Below, piece by piece: positions 1 to 10,924 of a stretch of 64,000 nucleotides of DNA. The notes beneath the pieces were generated by a model. The model saw only the letters and a program-made list of their open reading frames with translations. It made no database searches and had not been told where the DNA came from. Origin of the DNA: Incurvaria masculella (Eukaryota > Arthropoda > Insecta > Lepidoptera > Incurvariidae); contig OX335652.1 of NCBI GenBank assembly GCA_946894095.1, positions 19,181,001 to 19,245,000 on the forward strand. The letters run 5' to 3'. The translations under genes were made by a program, and so were the position numbers. Numbering within the stretch: position 1 is the first letter of the stretch; each line of letters starts with the position of its first letter.

Positions 1-383
1 TCCTGTCGACACTCCTTGACACTTGGTGACACTTTCTTTGCGCCCTCGTCGACATTTTACCTTTGCGTGGCACTTACCAAAAGGCACACCACACACGGCT
101 GTATCCTTGATGGTGAAATGCACAATCAATCTCTAAATTTTTTATCTCATCCTATCACTGAAATACAAATTGATCTGTCACACACTGACAAACCAATGCC
201 AAAACCAACTTTGTTCTTTTCCCAAGATGTTTTTCCCTGACAAGGTGGGCAGAGGTCCTTTTCATACAGTTGTCCTGCAAACTACATAATTTATTGTACG
301 CTCTGCTATGAGCAAAACCCTTTCAAAGTAAAGGACCAAACTACACAAAACTGTTGGTGGCGCGGGTAAGTAGGTCGCTGGGT
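1..383. other. No gene recognised
   Basis: One short open frame runs over 16-240, but it has no recognisable motif and no splice context that would support a gene. No repeat shared with the rest of the window was seen. If the exons at 2642 and 3512 are real, this stretch could be upstream intron of the same gene. Confidence 0.4.
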
Positions 384-2541
384 TTTGTTTATTTATTTAT
401 TTATTTGGAAAACTAACAGCTTAAAACTAATACAAAACAGGTTTTAAAAACTAAACATAATGCCAATTAATAGTTTTCAACATAAAAATCCGTAATAGTG
501 CAGAGTATGTTTAAGGGTGTGTAAGGGTGTGTGTGTAGCTGTGAGGGTGTGTGTGTAGTGTAAGGATGTGTAAGGTTTTGTGTGTTTGAAAGTACGTGAC
601 AATATTCTTAAATTAAATCATTAAAAATAAATAATAAGTAATCGTTTTTTTTTTTTAAATAAAAAATAAAAAATAAGTGAGTACTTATTTTTAAATTATT
701 TCACTTTTATATTTTCATGACCTTTATAATGACTTTAATATATTTTGTTTAAATTTCATTTTCGAGTCATTGTATAAATTCACATGACGAAATTTTAAAT
801 TGAAAGTGTTTGTGATACGATACATTACTGAGTTACTGACGTATTTTGTGCGGGTGAGAGGGACATTAAGGGGTAAGTGAGAACGCGTGCGGCGCACGGA
901 GGGCACACGAAACTGCACGGCTTCTAGGAGTGAGGGGCAATCCACACGCGCATTCACAATGTCGTATAGTAACAGCATATCGTACAAAATACGTCTGTTT
1001 TCCAGGGACATCAAGTTATGGTGGATAGCAGCTTCTTTATAGTCATCAAAACGAACATTTGATCTGAAATTCAAATGTTTTAAAAACAATTGCTGGATTC
1101 GTTCTATACGGTTGATGTAAGTTAAATATTGAGGAGACCAAATGCAGCTAGCGAATTCCAAGACACTTCGAACATACGAATAGTAAATGATTTTAATGCA
1201 TGACAAATCTGAAAAGGGTTTACATACTCGCATGACAAAACCCAAATTTTTGTAAGCTTTATTAACGACCATGTCAATATGTTGATTAAATAATAGTTTG
1301 CTATCCAATAAGACACCCAAATCACGTACAACTTGAGTTTTCGGAATTGTATTACCATTAATGACATAGTCGAACTGGATAGGATTAGGATTTCTTGTAA
1401 AGGAAATTTGTTGACATTTATTTACATTTACTCTTATATTATTCTTAAGCCAGTATAATTCGAGACGATTTAGGTCTTGTTGTAATTTTAAACAATCAGT
1501 GTTGTCATTTATGGCGAAAAAAATTTTTTTATCATCAGCATACAAACTAAAATCACTATTTTCAAAGCAAGTGGTTATGTCATATATATACGCATTGTAT
1601 AGAAGAGGCCCCAAATGAGAGCCTTGAGGAACCCCTGATTTTATTTTCATGAAAACCGATTTATAGCCTCCTATTGCAACTAATTGACTGCGATTCGTTA
1701 CATATGACGAAAACCATCGGTGTAAGTTCCCATGGATACCTAGACATTTAAGTTTTGACAATAGTATACCGTGATCTACACGATCAAATGCTTTTTCATA
1801 ATCTGTGTAGATCACGTCTACTTGAGTACGCTTGTTCATGTTGTTTACTAAGGCATGGGTAAATGAAGACAGATTTGTTAATACTGTTCGACCTTTTAAG
1901 AATCCATGCTGACAGTGGGAAATGCTGTTAGAAATTGTAAGATATATTTGGTCATAGATAACCTTTTCAAATAATTTACTAAATATATTTAATTTTGATA
2001 TGGGCCGGTAATTTTCAACTTTAGTTTTTGTTCCTTTTTTATAAACTGGAGTAATATAAGCCTCTTTCCATACATCCGGAAATGAACCTTCTAGCAACGA
2101 TCTTTTAAAGAGAAGGCAGAGTGGTTCAGCAAGCTGGCCTGCACATTTCATTATGAATATCGGTGGGACTCCGTCGCTTCCTGCCCCGGTCTTGCTATTT
2201 AACGATTTAATATACTTTAATAAAAGGTTATGTGTGATTTCTACGTTATGTATATAGTTAATATCATGCTCAGAAGATTGGTGACAAGTTAATGAATCGT
2301 CAAAGGGTGAGGACACAATAAAATTATTTTGGAAGAAAATCGAAAAGCCTTCGCAAATTTCCTGACCAGATTTCAGGATAAGAGAGCCATGCTGCATAGT
2401 TTTTGGAATCGTAGATGAACCTCTTTTAGATTTAATATTATTAGATTTAATAATATATTTAATATTGTGTAAAGGTTTTGTAAAAGGGAGGCCTATATAG
2501 GTTCGCAATAAGAAATGGTATGATGGTCCCATGCAATGCAC
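384..2541 (-). mobile_element. 5'-truncated jockey-like non-LTR retrotransposon (LINE)
   Basis: On the minus strand this reads as the 3' part of a LINE: a reverse transcriptase frame (2541-724), then a 3' UTR with TG-rich simple repeats, then an (AAAT)n tail at about 388-406. The 3' boundary is confirmed by a second 5'-truncated copy of the same UTR and tail at 15558-15709. The endonuclease half and any gag-like ORF are missing, so this is a dead-on-arrival insertion, typical of target-primed reverse transcription. It lies immediately upstream of the proposed host exons and would sit in antisense orientation in their intron. Confidence 0.88.
724..2541 (-). CDS. LINE reverse transcriptase ORF, 5'-truncated but uninterrupted
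   Basis: This 605-residue open frame is the C-terminal part of a LINE ORF2-type protein. Visible landmarks are NYRPIS near residue 177, YTDYEKAFDRVDH (first catalytic Asp region) near 245, SGVPQGS near 302, and the catalytic YADD box at 334-337. A thumb-like region follows, with CIWSP near 466. No apurinic endonuclease domain is present upstream and no RNase H follows, which fits the jockey/CR1 group. The annotated Met is only the first Met in the frame. Homology-like sequence starts a few dozen residues in, so the true start was lost by truncation. The GSHLGP stretch departs from the usual GSVLGP. The absence of stops across 1.8 kb suggests a fairly young insertion. Clade assignment below jockey/CR1 is uncertain. 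Confidence 0.9.
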   Translation of the reverse strand: MHCMGPSYHFLLRTYIGLPFTKPLHNIKYIIKSNNIKSKRGSSTIPKTMQHGSLILKSGQEICEGFSIFFQNNFIVSSPFDDSLTCHQSSEHDINYIHNVEITHNLLLKYIKSLNSKTGAGSDGVPPIFIMKCAGQLAEPLCLLFKRSLLEGSFPDVWKEAYITPVYKKGTKTKVENYRPISKLNIFSKLFEKVIYDQIYLTISNSISHCQHGFLKGRTVLTNLSSFTHALVNNMNKRTQVDVIYTDYEKAFDRVDHGILLSKLKCLGIHGNLHRWFSSYVTNRSQLVAIGGYKSVFMKIKSGVPQGSHLGPLLYNAYIYDITTCFENSDFSLYADDKKIFFAINDNTDCLKLQQDLNRLELYWLKNNIRVNVNKCQQISFTRNPNPIQFDYVINGNTIPKTQVVRDLGVLLDSKLLFNQHIDMVVNKAYKNLGFVMRVCKPFSDLSCIKIIYYSYVRSVLEFASCIWSPQYLTYINRIERIQQLFLKHLNFRSNVRFDDYKEAAIHHNLMSLENRRILYDMLLLYDIVNARVDCPSLLEAVQFRVPSVRRTRSHLPLNVPLTRTKYVSNSVMYRITNTFNLKFRHVNLYNDSKMKFKQNILKSL

Positions 2542-2641
2542 AATCTTCTAGGGGTAAGGATAAAAGAAGGTGGGGTGACTCACCACGATGGAGACTTCCA
2601 GACGTGTGCGGGTGGCCACCACGCTACTCCTGCTCCCACAG

Positions 2642-2704
2642 GATGCAGTTCAGGAACGCTGCGTCCTCAAAGATGAAGAGCACAGAAAGTCCTTTGGATT
2701 GTTC
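2642..2704 (+). CDS. Putative host coding exon (penultimate), partial gene
   Basis: A pyrimidine-rich tract ending in CTCCCACAG precedes 2642. The segment is open for exactly 21 codons (contains QERCVLKDEEHRKSFGLF) and ends at a donor-like GTAGGT at 2705. Read in the same phase it joins directly to the exon at 3512 (phase 0), across an 808-bp putative intron. The frame also stays open upstream to a Met at 2590, so the acceptor could instead lie further upstream, or this could be a small separate ORF. The encoded stretch is charged with one Cys and would lie just before a membrane span. I do not recognise the protein. Upstream exons would lie left of the LINE at 384-2541. Confidence 0.45.
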
Positions 2705-3511
2705 GTAGGTTTCGAGCTCACACGGTACTGACGAGGCACTCCTGGGTACCTAAGGACCCGGCGGCGGCACGAGATAGTTTTCGCGGGCACCGGTGCTACG
2801 ATGACATGACGTGTCCGTGCATCGCGGTATCAAAAATTGCACTGAAAGCTGGGCCTTTCAGCCTTTTCAGCAGACGCTGTCAATCTTCACTCATCAGGTG
2901 AAGGAGAGAGAGAGACATATGTATGCGGGGGACAAGGATAGGACTAGGGTCATGCACATTACATAGAACCACACAGCCATTTATATTAAGCGAACACATG
3001 GCCAAACCAAGTGTACTTCGTTCGTTCCTAGTTCAGATATTTGCTAATACCCCTAATACAAAATACAATTCAAAATTAAAGTGGTATAGTTACTGCCATA
3101 TCTCACAAAAACCTGGTCAAGAGTGAACATGTTCGCGTGCTTAGGGTTCCGTCAGTGCTGGACGACGTAGAAATTTGCCCTCGCCTGGTGATTATTTTGT
3201 AATTTATACAATTAGAGCTCAAAAGAAAATCTGACGTTTTGGATCACTAAACAACTTTTATTGGTTTTCATTTGAAACATCGTTAACGGGAGAACAATTT
3301 GGGACAAAATGCGTGTTACCGACCGACACCAGAGCCAGATCATAACCTTTTTAGTTTTTGCGCCGGACCCCTAAACATTTTTCAAAACGATATAATAAAG
3401 GTCATTACTTCCAGTCAACCTTTGAGGTGATTTCTTAGTAAAATTGAGCGTGATTTTAATAAAAATCCAGTTTTTCTAATCTCCACATTTTTATGCTTTC
3501 CAATTCACCAG

Positions 3512-3652
3512 GAAACAATTATCGGTGGTTCTTCCATCGCCCTACTCCTTGTATCTGTCGCTGCGTACGTTGTAACGAGCGAAGGAGTAGCTACATATGT
3601 GCCTCAGACGGTCGCATCGCTAAAGGAGCTCCGGGATCTAATAAGGGAATAG
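3512..3652 (+). CDS. Putative host terminal coding exon with one membrane segment
   Basis: A pyrimidine-rich run ending in TTCACCAG sits directly before 3512. From there 46 codons run to a TAG at 3650-3652. The peptide begins ETIIGGSSIALLLVSVAAYV, a convincing single hydrophobic span of about 19 residues. It ends in a short polar tail (TVASLKELRDLIRE). GC-rich third positions contrast with the AT-rich surroundings, as expected of coding sequence. A candidate polyadenylation signal AATAAA lies at 3911, giving a plausible 3' UTR of about 270 bp. Together with 2642-2704 it would be the C-terminus of a single-pass membrane protein. The gene is not recognised. Transcript or cross-species alignment is needed to confirm it. 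Confidence 0.5.
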   Translation, partial: ETIIGGSSIALLLVSVAAYVVTSEGVATYVPQTVASLKELRDLIRE

Positions 3653-3935
3653 TTCGAAGCGTTCTCTTGGCCTCTTTGTAGCTGCCGCAATGTCTTTTAT
3701 GACAAATTGAAACTTACGCAGTGACGGGGCCCCAGTTGTGTCAACCAACGGTTGAGGAGGAGAAAATTGGTCGTGATGGAAGGGGCATCGGTTTGACTCC
3801 TTGCGATGACACGTAAGATAATATTTACTCATTGATTAGAATTTGTTTATTCACTTATATTTAAATTTGATATTACCTTGTATCAACATGACGATGGCTT
3901 TTTACACCTGAATAAATAAGATCATAATTCCTATT
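3653..3935 (+). other. Possible 3' UTR of the exon pair, with AATAAA at 3911
   Basis: This follows the stop at 3650-3652 and contains AATAAA at 3911-3916. Both strands lack a convincing further coding frame. The assignment depends entirely on the exon call. Confidence 0.3.
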
Positions 3936-4283
3936 AATTAAGAATAAGATGCCATTATCGTAGTCAAGAGTTTGCTCTTCACTGATGTAAATAATGTTAT
4001 TTATGAGCAGTGTTAGTCAATAAATCACTGTAAACTAGTTTGTATGTTTCAATGGAAAAAAAATACAATGGCCAACCTGACGAAGTTTCTTGTCGGCTCT
4101 TCTTCAATCGAGCAGACAGGAAAAAAATGACGAATCCGAGTGTGCAATATGCATCTAATGGAGAAAATAAAGAAACTGAAAATTGAAACTGTAGGTAACT
4201 TAAATTTGAGTACCTTAAAAGTCTTGTATTTTGAGATATTCTTTTAAGGAATAGGTAAGTAGAATATAACTGAAATGTCGCTT

Positions 4284-4513
4284 TTTTTTTATGTGACTGG
4301 ACATGGATGGCTAATACCACACCTTCTGTCATGGTATTAGCCCAACACACCACATGGGAACTAGGTGCCATGCCAGGACCTTCCTTATATTGCACGGCTA
4401 CATTGAACTGGATAGAAAACACGGACAATTTTCATTGCCGCTTCGACCATCGTTCATCCAATGCGATGGTACCAACCCGGGCGGGATTAACCCTACCACC
4501 TAGTAACTACTAG
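4284..4513 (-). mobile_element. SINE family B, 5'-truncated, 5S-type tail
   Basis: Read on the minus strand this ends in GGTATTAGCCATCCATGTCC, CAGTCACAT and an A-rich tail (T run at 4284-4292). The body includes ATGGTCGAAGCGGCAATG. The tail variant is the one associated with 5S-headed copies (CCTAGTTCCCATGTGGTG). The promoter head is missing. Open frames across it on either strand recur in other B copies and are not genes. Confidence 0.8.
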
Positions 4514-5345
4514 TCGCTAGATTAATTCATTTAAAAAATCAAAACGTTATTTTACCGTCTTTTGTTTACAATTGAATCGGATTTGGTGCATTGAAATAAT
4601 ATGATTAAAGTTACCGGTATAGAATATGAAGGAATAGTAGATATGAGCTCATGTATTGTACAAATAGGGTTTGTTTGTTCACACTTTGTACTGTACAGAC
4701 CTTTACAAGCGTCAGCGGCTACGCATAAACTAAATGCGATATTATTTTGGTTTCTGCGCAGCCGCTGGTCCTTGAAAGAAGGGACAGTTCGTCCCGGGAA
4801 CTGTAATGGATTCCTTGACTAACTTTTTCATAAACGTCATACTTAAACCAAATGTTTTAATTCCTCAGAGCTAAGCATTTATCGTTTGTCGGTCAGTCCA
4901 CGTTAAATTGTAGATCTCCTTACTTACTTAGTAGGTAAATTACTTCTGTTGAAGGTACTTTTTATTTAATCAAATAATACATACGGTTTGAACAAAAACA
5001 AAATAATGCCTAAAGAAAATCAAATCAGCATCTTAAACCAAATTAGATTGATAAATAAAACATATTAATGTATACAACTACAAGACACAAAAGTGAAGAA
5101 ATGATCATCTCAATTACGAATAACGGAGTTAGGGGCGTGAAGATATCCACTCGTGCGAAATGGGAAAGGGTTCGTAGAGACAGCATCGTTAAATTTGTTA
5201 ATGTTAAACATCGCTTCTTTGACGTTCGAATGGATTCACCAGTGACGGAGCAGTGATTTTGTGCATATTGCAAGATGATTTCGATCTCGCATGGTCGTAA
5301 TTTTGAAAGATGTAAGTCGAATAAAATATTTTTTTCTTGTAACTG
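4514..5345. other. No gene recognised
   Basis: Short AT-rich frames only. Nothing matched the repeat families defined elsewhere in the window. Confidence 0.4.
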
Positions 5346-5852
5346 TTAAGGTGGCCCAACCCGGCGGGACTAACTCATTCGCGGACACGGTACAAAAACG
5401 TGCTGTTGCGCTCTGGGACCTTCTATGTTTTAACGAAAAATACAAGCTCCGTGATGAGGAAGATGCTAAATGTCCTCAAAAAAGACAATGTGCATAGTGT
5501 ATGATTTGGTAAGATTTACGAAAATTTTTATTACAAAACGACTTATAGCTAAAAGTAAACCACGTCCGCTGTAGTCCAAAATCTAACAGAAACCAAATAG
5601 ATTATAAATCTTGATTAAATAAGCTATGTCTGATGACTAATATTTTTAAGATGTTCTTACTTTATCGTAATACACAACAAGTTATTGTATAAAACGCGCG
5701 AAAAATCGAACTTTCGGACCTTATAACTTAGAAAACAAACACAATTTTACAATGCCAATGGTCATCAGACATCTAGTTCGATCAAATAAAGCTATTTTGA
5801 GCAAAATCTTTCCCGTTTTGTATGGGGAGATGAGCGGGATGGGCCACCTTAA
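5346..5852 (+). mobile_element. MITE family C copy 1 (TTAA-flanked)
   Basis: The copy is bounded by TTAA on both sides. Terminal inverted repeats are GGTGGCCCAACCCG on the left and CGGGATGGGCCACC on the right. Internal landmarks are an imperfect ACGGTACAAAAACGTGCTG hairpin, TGTATAAAACGCGCG and GATGAGCGGGATGG. Compared with copies 4-6 it lacks about 40 bp before the right end. There is no coding capacity. TTAA targets are the hallmark of the piggyBac superfamily, so a non-autonomous piggyBac-like element is plausible, but no transposase is present. Confidence 0.82.
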
Positions 5853-5868
5853 GAACATTTTATATTTC

Positions 5869-6138
5869 AAAACCGGCCAAGTGCAAGTCGGACTCACACA
5901 CGAAGACTTCCGTAAATCACATTTTTGTATGGGCCCCTTTTAAATTATAAGTTTTTTTTTATTTTACCTATTTTTGTTATAGCGGCAAATTAAATACATA
6001 CTCCGTGAAAATTTCAGCTGCCTACCTACGGTTCATGAGATACAGCTCTGTGACAGACGGACGGATGGACGGACGGACGGATAGCGGAAGCTTAGTAATA
6101 GGGTTCCCTTGGTAGCCTTTGGGTTCGGAACCCTAAAA
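5869..6138 (-). mobile_element. Family A element (GGGTTCCG/CCGT repeat)
   Basis: It runs from AAAACCGGCCAAGTGCAAG through a degenerate GACGGACGGATGG microsatellite to TCGGAACCCTAAAAA. It begins 17 bp after MITE C copy 1. It is diverged: the usual GGGTTCCG near the left end reads AGACTTCCG. Confidence 0.85.
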
Positions 6139-6431
6139 ACGTAGCTATACTACCCAACATTTATTTAAATTTTATTACTTGGTATTATTGATTTTTTTAA
6201 GCGGTCAGTATCTCAGAATACAGCCACAAACATTACACAGGTCAACACTGGTTTTGGTGCCGCGAAGCTGTATTTTTTTTTCAACTTAGGACCCTATAAT
6301 GATTACATAAATAGCAAACATTTTGATTTCCTACGTATAGTTTTTTTTATTTTGATTTTTATAGAAAAAAACAAATTAACATGAAAAACAGCATTTATTT
6401 AATTATTGGACCAGATAAACTTTCTTTTTCG

Positions 6432-7560
6432 CGGCTATCGTGAATGATATTTAGTAGGACAATCATGTTGCATCCCCCAGCAGTAGTCAACCATCATGTG
6501 CCGATCCCACCGGCCCTGGGACCTCGCTTTCATAGGTTTTAGGTCCTGGTGAAACCGCTCGCCTTGTTTTTTGCCATAGGATCCAAGATTCTCTAGGAAT
6601 TGGTCAAGATGTCTGAGGAGGTAGTGCACTTTAGTGTACATATGAAAATCTAAGTTTATAAATTTTTCCAGCGTGTCGTTTTTAATTTTAGAGTAGTTAC
6701 TTGACCTTTGATTTCCTAGACGAGCCAGTCTCCTTTTCCTAATGTCGATGATTGGCTCTAATATCCCACAGACAATAAAAAAACGGGTATTTGGTGTCCG
6801 AATAAGATGTTAACCATTTTCAGATCAACACAGATACTCCATTGGTGTTAGTTTTTGACTTTGTTGATTGTGATTTGATTTTGTCTAGCACAAGTGAAAT
6901 ATTTTCATATGCTTCCTTAAATTTTGTTGTAGGAGCAATGGGAGATGAACCATATTTGTAACCATTTTGTAAAAGGAAACACTTAAGGCTTCATTTTGAG
7001 CTATCTATAAAGAGTAGATATACATTTAGCTGATATTCTGAAAGACCCATTTCGAGAATATAAGCCTTACAAGATTTTCCTAACAAAAAAATGGTAACAA
7101 GTCTTGCTCTCTTGTATGAGTCAAGCAGTTTATTTTCTTTTAATCTAGAAGCTATATACATCTGCAGATTTTTAAGGTAGTTTAAGATCTCTTATCAAAT
7201 CATTCAAGTATTCTTGGGTAAAAGGTTTAAGCTCTGTAGACGCTGTTCCTTCGAAATCACTGTGGCGACTCACTTTTTTTAACAATTTCTTCAAATGACG
7301 ATTTGTGGGAAGTACACAACGTTGTAACAGGTTCTTTCTCTAAATGTGGTAAAGGTCTTCTAGCTGATTCTGAGTCTGGTTAAATATTTTTTAAATTGAC
7401 GCCACACAAATGACACCAGCAGAAGTGACAGTCGTTGATATGTTTTTTGTTTGTTTCCATTGCATTAGGCAATAAGAACCTCGTACGGTTTATTTGTCCA
7501 CTGACCCACTGTCTCAAGTGTTAATAGAACATTTAACAAATAATTTGAGGTATCCACGTC
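6432..7560 (-). pseudogene. Relic of a multicopy arthropod gene family of unknown function
   Basis: Several minus-strand pieces in shifting frames resemble one protein that I recall as recurring in many arthropod and cnidarian genomes, probably carried by mobile elements. In order they are: a Cys-pair region (CHFCWCHLCGVN) near 7430; TQEYLNDLIRDLKLP near 7190-7220; LLFIDSS with KCFLLQNGYKYGSSPIAPTT near 6925-7015; CVDLKMVNILFGHQ near 6800; and finally GERFHQD with GRWDRHMMVDYCWG inside an open 68-codon stretch at 6435-6641. Internal stops and frameshifts separate the pieces. The middle to C-terminal part between the GHQ piece and the GERFHQD piece seems to be deleted. The function of the family is unknown to me. 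Confidence 0.6.
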
Positions 7561-8166
7561 TTGAATTCATCCACAATTTTCAACTTAAAGTAAAAAAAAT
7601 AAGCACTTTTTTATTAAATCTGTTATAGGTTGTCTATCTTTTTTACTATGTATTTATCAAAAATATAACAAAATACATTTAGCTCATTGAAACAACTTCT
7701 TTGCGAGGAAGATATGATATTAAAATCAATTTATTTGTAGAAATGTACGGAAAAGATAGCAAACCAAGCACATGAAAGTACTAATTACAGCCAATATTGA
7801 AAACTGAGGGTAGTTACAAATCTACACGTAGGAAAAAAAAGGTAAAAATATTTTTACTATTGCCAAAGCATACCTAACACCAACGTAATCTCGGCACCAA
7901 AAAAAAATATTTTTTTTGTTGACTTGTGTTATCAATCAAATATTTTTTATTGTTTAGTTTTTTTCATTATATTAGGTTAATACGGCTTCAGAATAATATT
8001 AGGTCAATTCAAAATATTATGATACGATATATAACGGAAAAAAAAATTTAAATATTTGCCAAACAACAAACCAGATCAGCATCACTTTAACGAAAGTACT
8101 TTCAGATCTAGAAATTCTCATGGATTAGTTAGTGACAGATGTAGCTTTTAGAAGCGTGTTATAAAC

Positions 8167-8815
8167 GGGGGAACGGCATAACGTATAATATGCAGATCGT
8201 ATAATGTCATATTTTAACAAAATTTTAAAACCATGCACAACGTATAATCGGCAGATCGTATAATCTTATACGTAGTGCATGAAGAAGTTTAAAAATTACA
8301 ATTACTTATTTCTCTATGCATAACGTATAATAGTCACAACGTATAATATTATGATCTTTATTTAACAAAAAAAGAAAACCATGCATATCATGTAATCCAA
8401 AAACTTTTCATACGATAAGCGCCCTTATGAATATACTTTTAAAGCGTATACTCGCACGCGACTTTTCGACCGTCTCAATTAGCGTTGTAGCAAATTGTTA
8501 CTCTTCAACAGATATCAATTCGTAGCAATTTCAGCCTTAAATGTATCGTCGTTAGGGCGCTTTATGCAGTGCTTCCTGGCATATTATACGTTCTGCATGG
8601 TTTTCTTTTTTTGTGAATTCATGTTAGGAATATTATACGTTGTGACTATTATACGTTCTGCATGATGCAAAGAGTTGATTTTATTTTTAAACTCATGCAC
8701 AACGTATAACATTATACGTTGTGAATATTATACGATATGCATGGTTTTCATTTTTTGGAAAAAAATACTATTATACGTTGTGAATATTATACGTAGTGAA
8801 TACGACTCTTATAAA
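8167..8815. mobile_element. Palindromic element D copy 1 (ACGTATAAT repeats)
   Basis: Two arms of about 250 bp each are inverted relative to one another around a centre near 8460. The left arm starts GGGGGAACGGCATAACGTAT and has AACCATGCACAACGTATAAT. The right arm carries the reverse (ATTATACGTTGTGAATATTA). ACGTATAAT or its complement occurs more than ten times. GATAAGCGCCCTTAT and GGGCGCTTTATG mark the inner ends of the arms. A second copy starts at 44492. No coding frame is present. Confidence 0.75.
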
Positions 8816-8820
8816 CCAAC

Positions 8821-9634
8821 CCTAATTAAGCAGCGGCGGTTTTCAAAATATTTGTGTCTTAGCATGTACTATACAAACTATGAATGATATTTGTCATGAA
8901 CTATTGCATACGGCATGAATTGTAAACTTTCGTGTATTCATGTTGATTCAGTGTGTCACCTATGTTTTTGTTAAAACACTGTGTTTTTGTTGAACTTGTG
9001 TAAAACACTTTTGTAAATTTAGACTAAGTGAACGTTGATAAAGAAAACAGCTGAGTTTCTTTCCAGTTCTTCTTCGACGTGTTTTTTTTTGCTGAACTGG
9101 CCAACGATAAAATTTGACAAATCCGAGTACAGTGTACTGTCTGTGGATGAAGAATAAACAATACAACCATACAATACAATATAATCAAATGTTCATCACC
9201 TTACAATTACTTATTGACCCTACTAACTTAAATTTTTGTATGCGGTTAAGTAGCATACGTCTGTCAAAACATTATTAAGACATTGCGAACGTCTAATCGT
9301 TCAATTTGCAAACATGCACAACTGAATACGTTACACGAAAAACATATAACTAGAACCCTAGAACCGAAACTAAAGACGTGTGAGCTTCTGACTTTCTCGT
9401 TTGTAATGTCACTGGAGTGTCGAGGGAAACAACACGAGTGAAAATTAAAGCAAACCTTGGTAATGAAACCACAATGGAAACGGTCGAATATCATAGGCCC
9501 AGAGACACCTTTCAAACTGATTCACATCGTATTTATTGTTAGTGTCACAGGAGTACTAAAATATTGAGCGCTCACAATAGTAACATAATCAATCAGCTAA
9601 GCACGATATAGCATATATTCGTTTATAATTCACA
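8821..9634. other. No gene recognised
   Basis: Frames of 68-83 codons on the minus strand have no recognisable motif and no repeat match within the window. Confidence 0.35.
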
Positions 9635-9752
9635 TTTTTTTGTATGCAACTCGACGTGGATGGCTAATACCACACAACTACCGTTATGACATTGGCCTAA
9701 TACACCACATTCCATTAGGTGACATGCCAAGACCTTCCCTTTATGAGCCCTT
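9635..9752 (-). mobile_element. SINE family B, tail-end fragment (tRNA-type tail)
   Basis: Poly-T start, then GTGGATGGCTAATACCACAC, AACTACCGTTATGAC and GACCTTCCCTTTATGAGC. This is the tail variant typical of tRNA-headed copies. The body and head are missing. Confidence 0.75.
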
Positions 9753-10519
9753 TATGGATGGATGTGCCTGCATTCTTGAATTCGTCCTATTATAAGACCA
9801 ATATTGGTGGTCACCGATCTGTAGCCCTGTAATTGAAAATATTGGCCACTTGCTAGCATTATTGTCTGTTTTTTTAATCGTTTCACCACCACAGCTTCTA
9901 ATAAAAAGTGGTCGCAGCTCAATGGACAGCTTCCTTAACGAAAGGAAGATTGTAGCTTGGCGTCTTGATCGTGGGAGGTTTAAAATCAACAAACTAGTTT
10001 GTGATTCTTTCGTTTGTATGTACGAGTAATAGTATTAAAAATTGCTAGCGTATAAAAAGAAAGTCTTGGTCTGAGTTATCAATGGTTTCACAGATTACAT
10101 TTTGCAGTTAAGGGGAGAGCGTGCAAGCGAGAAATGGTAGGTGACAACCCTATTTTGCTCATGGCTTAGACGTTTACAAAAAACCACAAATTACTCAGCT
10201 GGCCTGTTATGACTAAAACAATTTCACAGAACCACTTCTTGCTCCCCTCTCTCTAACTATCCATATAATGGATGATCCGATGTCTTCTTAAAGATTTTTT
10301 GCCTGCAAAAATTCCCTGATGCCCTTGAACATCCAAGATGCAATATGCTGTACACTTATTTTGCTTGAAGAAGTCTTTCTCCTACTTTAATAGAACACAG
10401 TTGAGATCTAAAGCCTATCATTTCTGATAATTATTTATTCTAATTTGTGTCTCAAATTCGTTGACAGCGTCATTTTTAGAATGAGAATAAATCATTGTTA
10501 GAATGAGAATAAATAATTA

Positions 10520-10830
10520 AAATTTAAAAATAAAGAGGTAGCGACTCCTGGCCTAGGTACCCTCTCGACTTACCATAGTGCACTTAGCGAATTGTTTCCC
10601 TGTAGGCTTCTGTCGCCGCTAAAGTGTTTCTGATGCAAATTTTATTTATTCATGCAAATTAATTTCGGTTCGCAACACCACCGCCGTCTCTGCCGAGCCG
10701 AGAAATGCAGCAGTTTCCAACAGAAGCCTGCAATATTGTCGCCTGGGCGGTGTAACAAGTGCTTCTGAGAGCGGAGTCTATAAACCTGGACGTCGGTCCC
10801 TCAGTCCAAGATAAATTGCAATAGCTTTTC
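10520..10830 (+). promoter_or_regulatory. Possible regulatory block with octamers and TATA/initiator
   Basis: A non-repetitive stretch more GC-rich than its surroundings. It holds two POU-type octamers ATGCAAAT (10633-10640 and 10652-10659), a TATAAA at 10779 and an arthropod-type initiator TCAGT at 10801, 24 bp after the start of the TATA. That spacing is slightly short but workable. No coding exon was identified downstream. This is inference from motif spacing only. Confidence 0.25.
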
Positions 10831-10924
10831 AATTAGCATATTCAAATGACCAGATTATGTGGTAATACCACTTCTTTATCATTCATTTATTGACTAAGAA
10901 CACATTGCATATGTTAATTGTAGT

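Noticed and set aside
6170..7990. Possible terminal inverted repeats around the relic gene (GGTGCCG at 6258 and its inverse at 7897)
   Set aside because: Only about 7 bp match, and flanking sequence does not extend the similarity.
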